A stretch of DNA of 35,541 nucleotides from Tannerellaceae bacterium (lineage in GTDB: Bacteria; Bacteroidota; Bacteroidia; Bacteroidales; Tannerellaceae). The number at the start of each line of letters is the position of its first letter. Position 1 is the stretch's first letter. The stretch lies in assembly GCA_031271045.1 (NCBI GenBank), contig JAISWO010000047.1:1-35541 (forward strand), read 5' to 3'. Both the position numbers and the translations under genes were made by a program. Positions 35,324-35,541 of this stretch are shown in pieces. Under the pieces are notes generated by a model. That model was not told where the DNA came from. It ran no database searches and saw only the letters and a list, made by a program, of their open reading frames with translations.

Positions 35324-35541
35324 ATGCTACAAACAAAGTTGCTATTCCTTTCCGTCCTGCTCCTTGGCTGCGCCGCAATCTCCCGGGCGCAGGACACCGC
35401 CTTCTGGTTCGTCGCCCCCCACATGTCGACCATGAGCTACAACCCGCCGCTGAACTATCCCGCCTTCCTGGCCATCTCCAACGGTACCTTCCAAGGGGCC
35501 AAGATCGCCATAACACTCTACAACGGGGGTTCAACCAAGGT
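35324..35541 (+). CDS. IgGFc-binding-like surface protein, 5' part only
   Basis: Open from the ATG at 35324 to the window edge (72 codons and two bases). A signal peptide ends near SRAQ, and the mature protein starts DTAFWFVAPHMS, then FLAISNGTFQGAKIAITLYN. This matches the N-terminal layout of the gene at 32323 (GKDFYVSFLNNN, then a short beta segment) and of IgGFc-binding-like proteins in Bacteroidetes. It is therefore probably a tandem paralogue. Most of the gene lies outside the window, so domain content and integrity are unknown. Confidence 0.75.
   Translation, partial: MLQTKLLFLSVLLLGCAAISRAQDTAFWFVAPHMSTMSYNPPLNYPAFLAISNGTFQGAKIAITLYNGGSTK

Overview
The window looks like a chromosomal stretch of a Bacteroidales bacterium, probably near the Porphyromonadaceae, Tannerellaceae or Dysgonomonadaceae. 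The evidence is a GldH-family lipoprotein beside a RicT/PSP1 protein, a purH-mreB-mreC-mreD-mrdA-rodA order as in Bacteroides, fimbrillin-like lipoproteins, and many upstream regions carrying the Bacteroidetes -7 box TAnnTTTG with no clear Shine-Dalgarno sites. No tRNA, rRNA, CRISPR array or insertion sequence was seen. The genus cannot be fixed from this sequence.

Layout. 1-1610 is a 21-bp minisatellite that runs off the left edge. 1681-5839 (+) holds a secreted S9 prolyl-oligopeptidase-type peptidase, then ricT and gldH. 5775-13889 (-) is an envelope-elongation operon (purH-mreBCD-mrdA-rodA, most junctions overlapping), with cutC upstream of it. 14030-16093 (+) is a second S9 peptidase with a strong terminator. 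16341-16613 is a second 21-bp minisatellite, related to the first but inverted, just before a 228-aa protein of unknown function. 17706-19919 (+) is an AT-rich EF-hand/leucine-rich-repeat lipoprotein. 20009-22615 (-) holds two adjacent fimbrillin-like lipoproteins, one with GLUG repeats. ispE (-) follows.

23689-27153 (+) is a three-gene unit: M20 dipeptidase, MTA/SAH-type deaminase and purine nucleoside phosphorylase. The last two could act in sequence in purine salvage. 27404-28957 (+) is a secreted M28 aminopeptidase. 28954-31610 (-) is a peroxide-defence group: a Fur/PerR-type regulator, ahpC and ahpF. 31889 to the right edge (+) is a surface-protein locus: a small exported protein, a large IgGFc-binding-like protein with Ig-like domains that is broken by a +1 frameshift in a run of seven C, a 41/42-bp array carrying palindromes, and the start of a second IgGFc-binding-like gene.

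The parts I find least explained are the two related 21-bp arrays in opposite orientation, the palindromic array between the two surface genes, the C7 frameshift, and the AT-rich lipoprotein gene bracketed by near-identical terminator ends.
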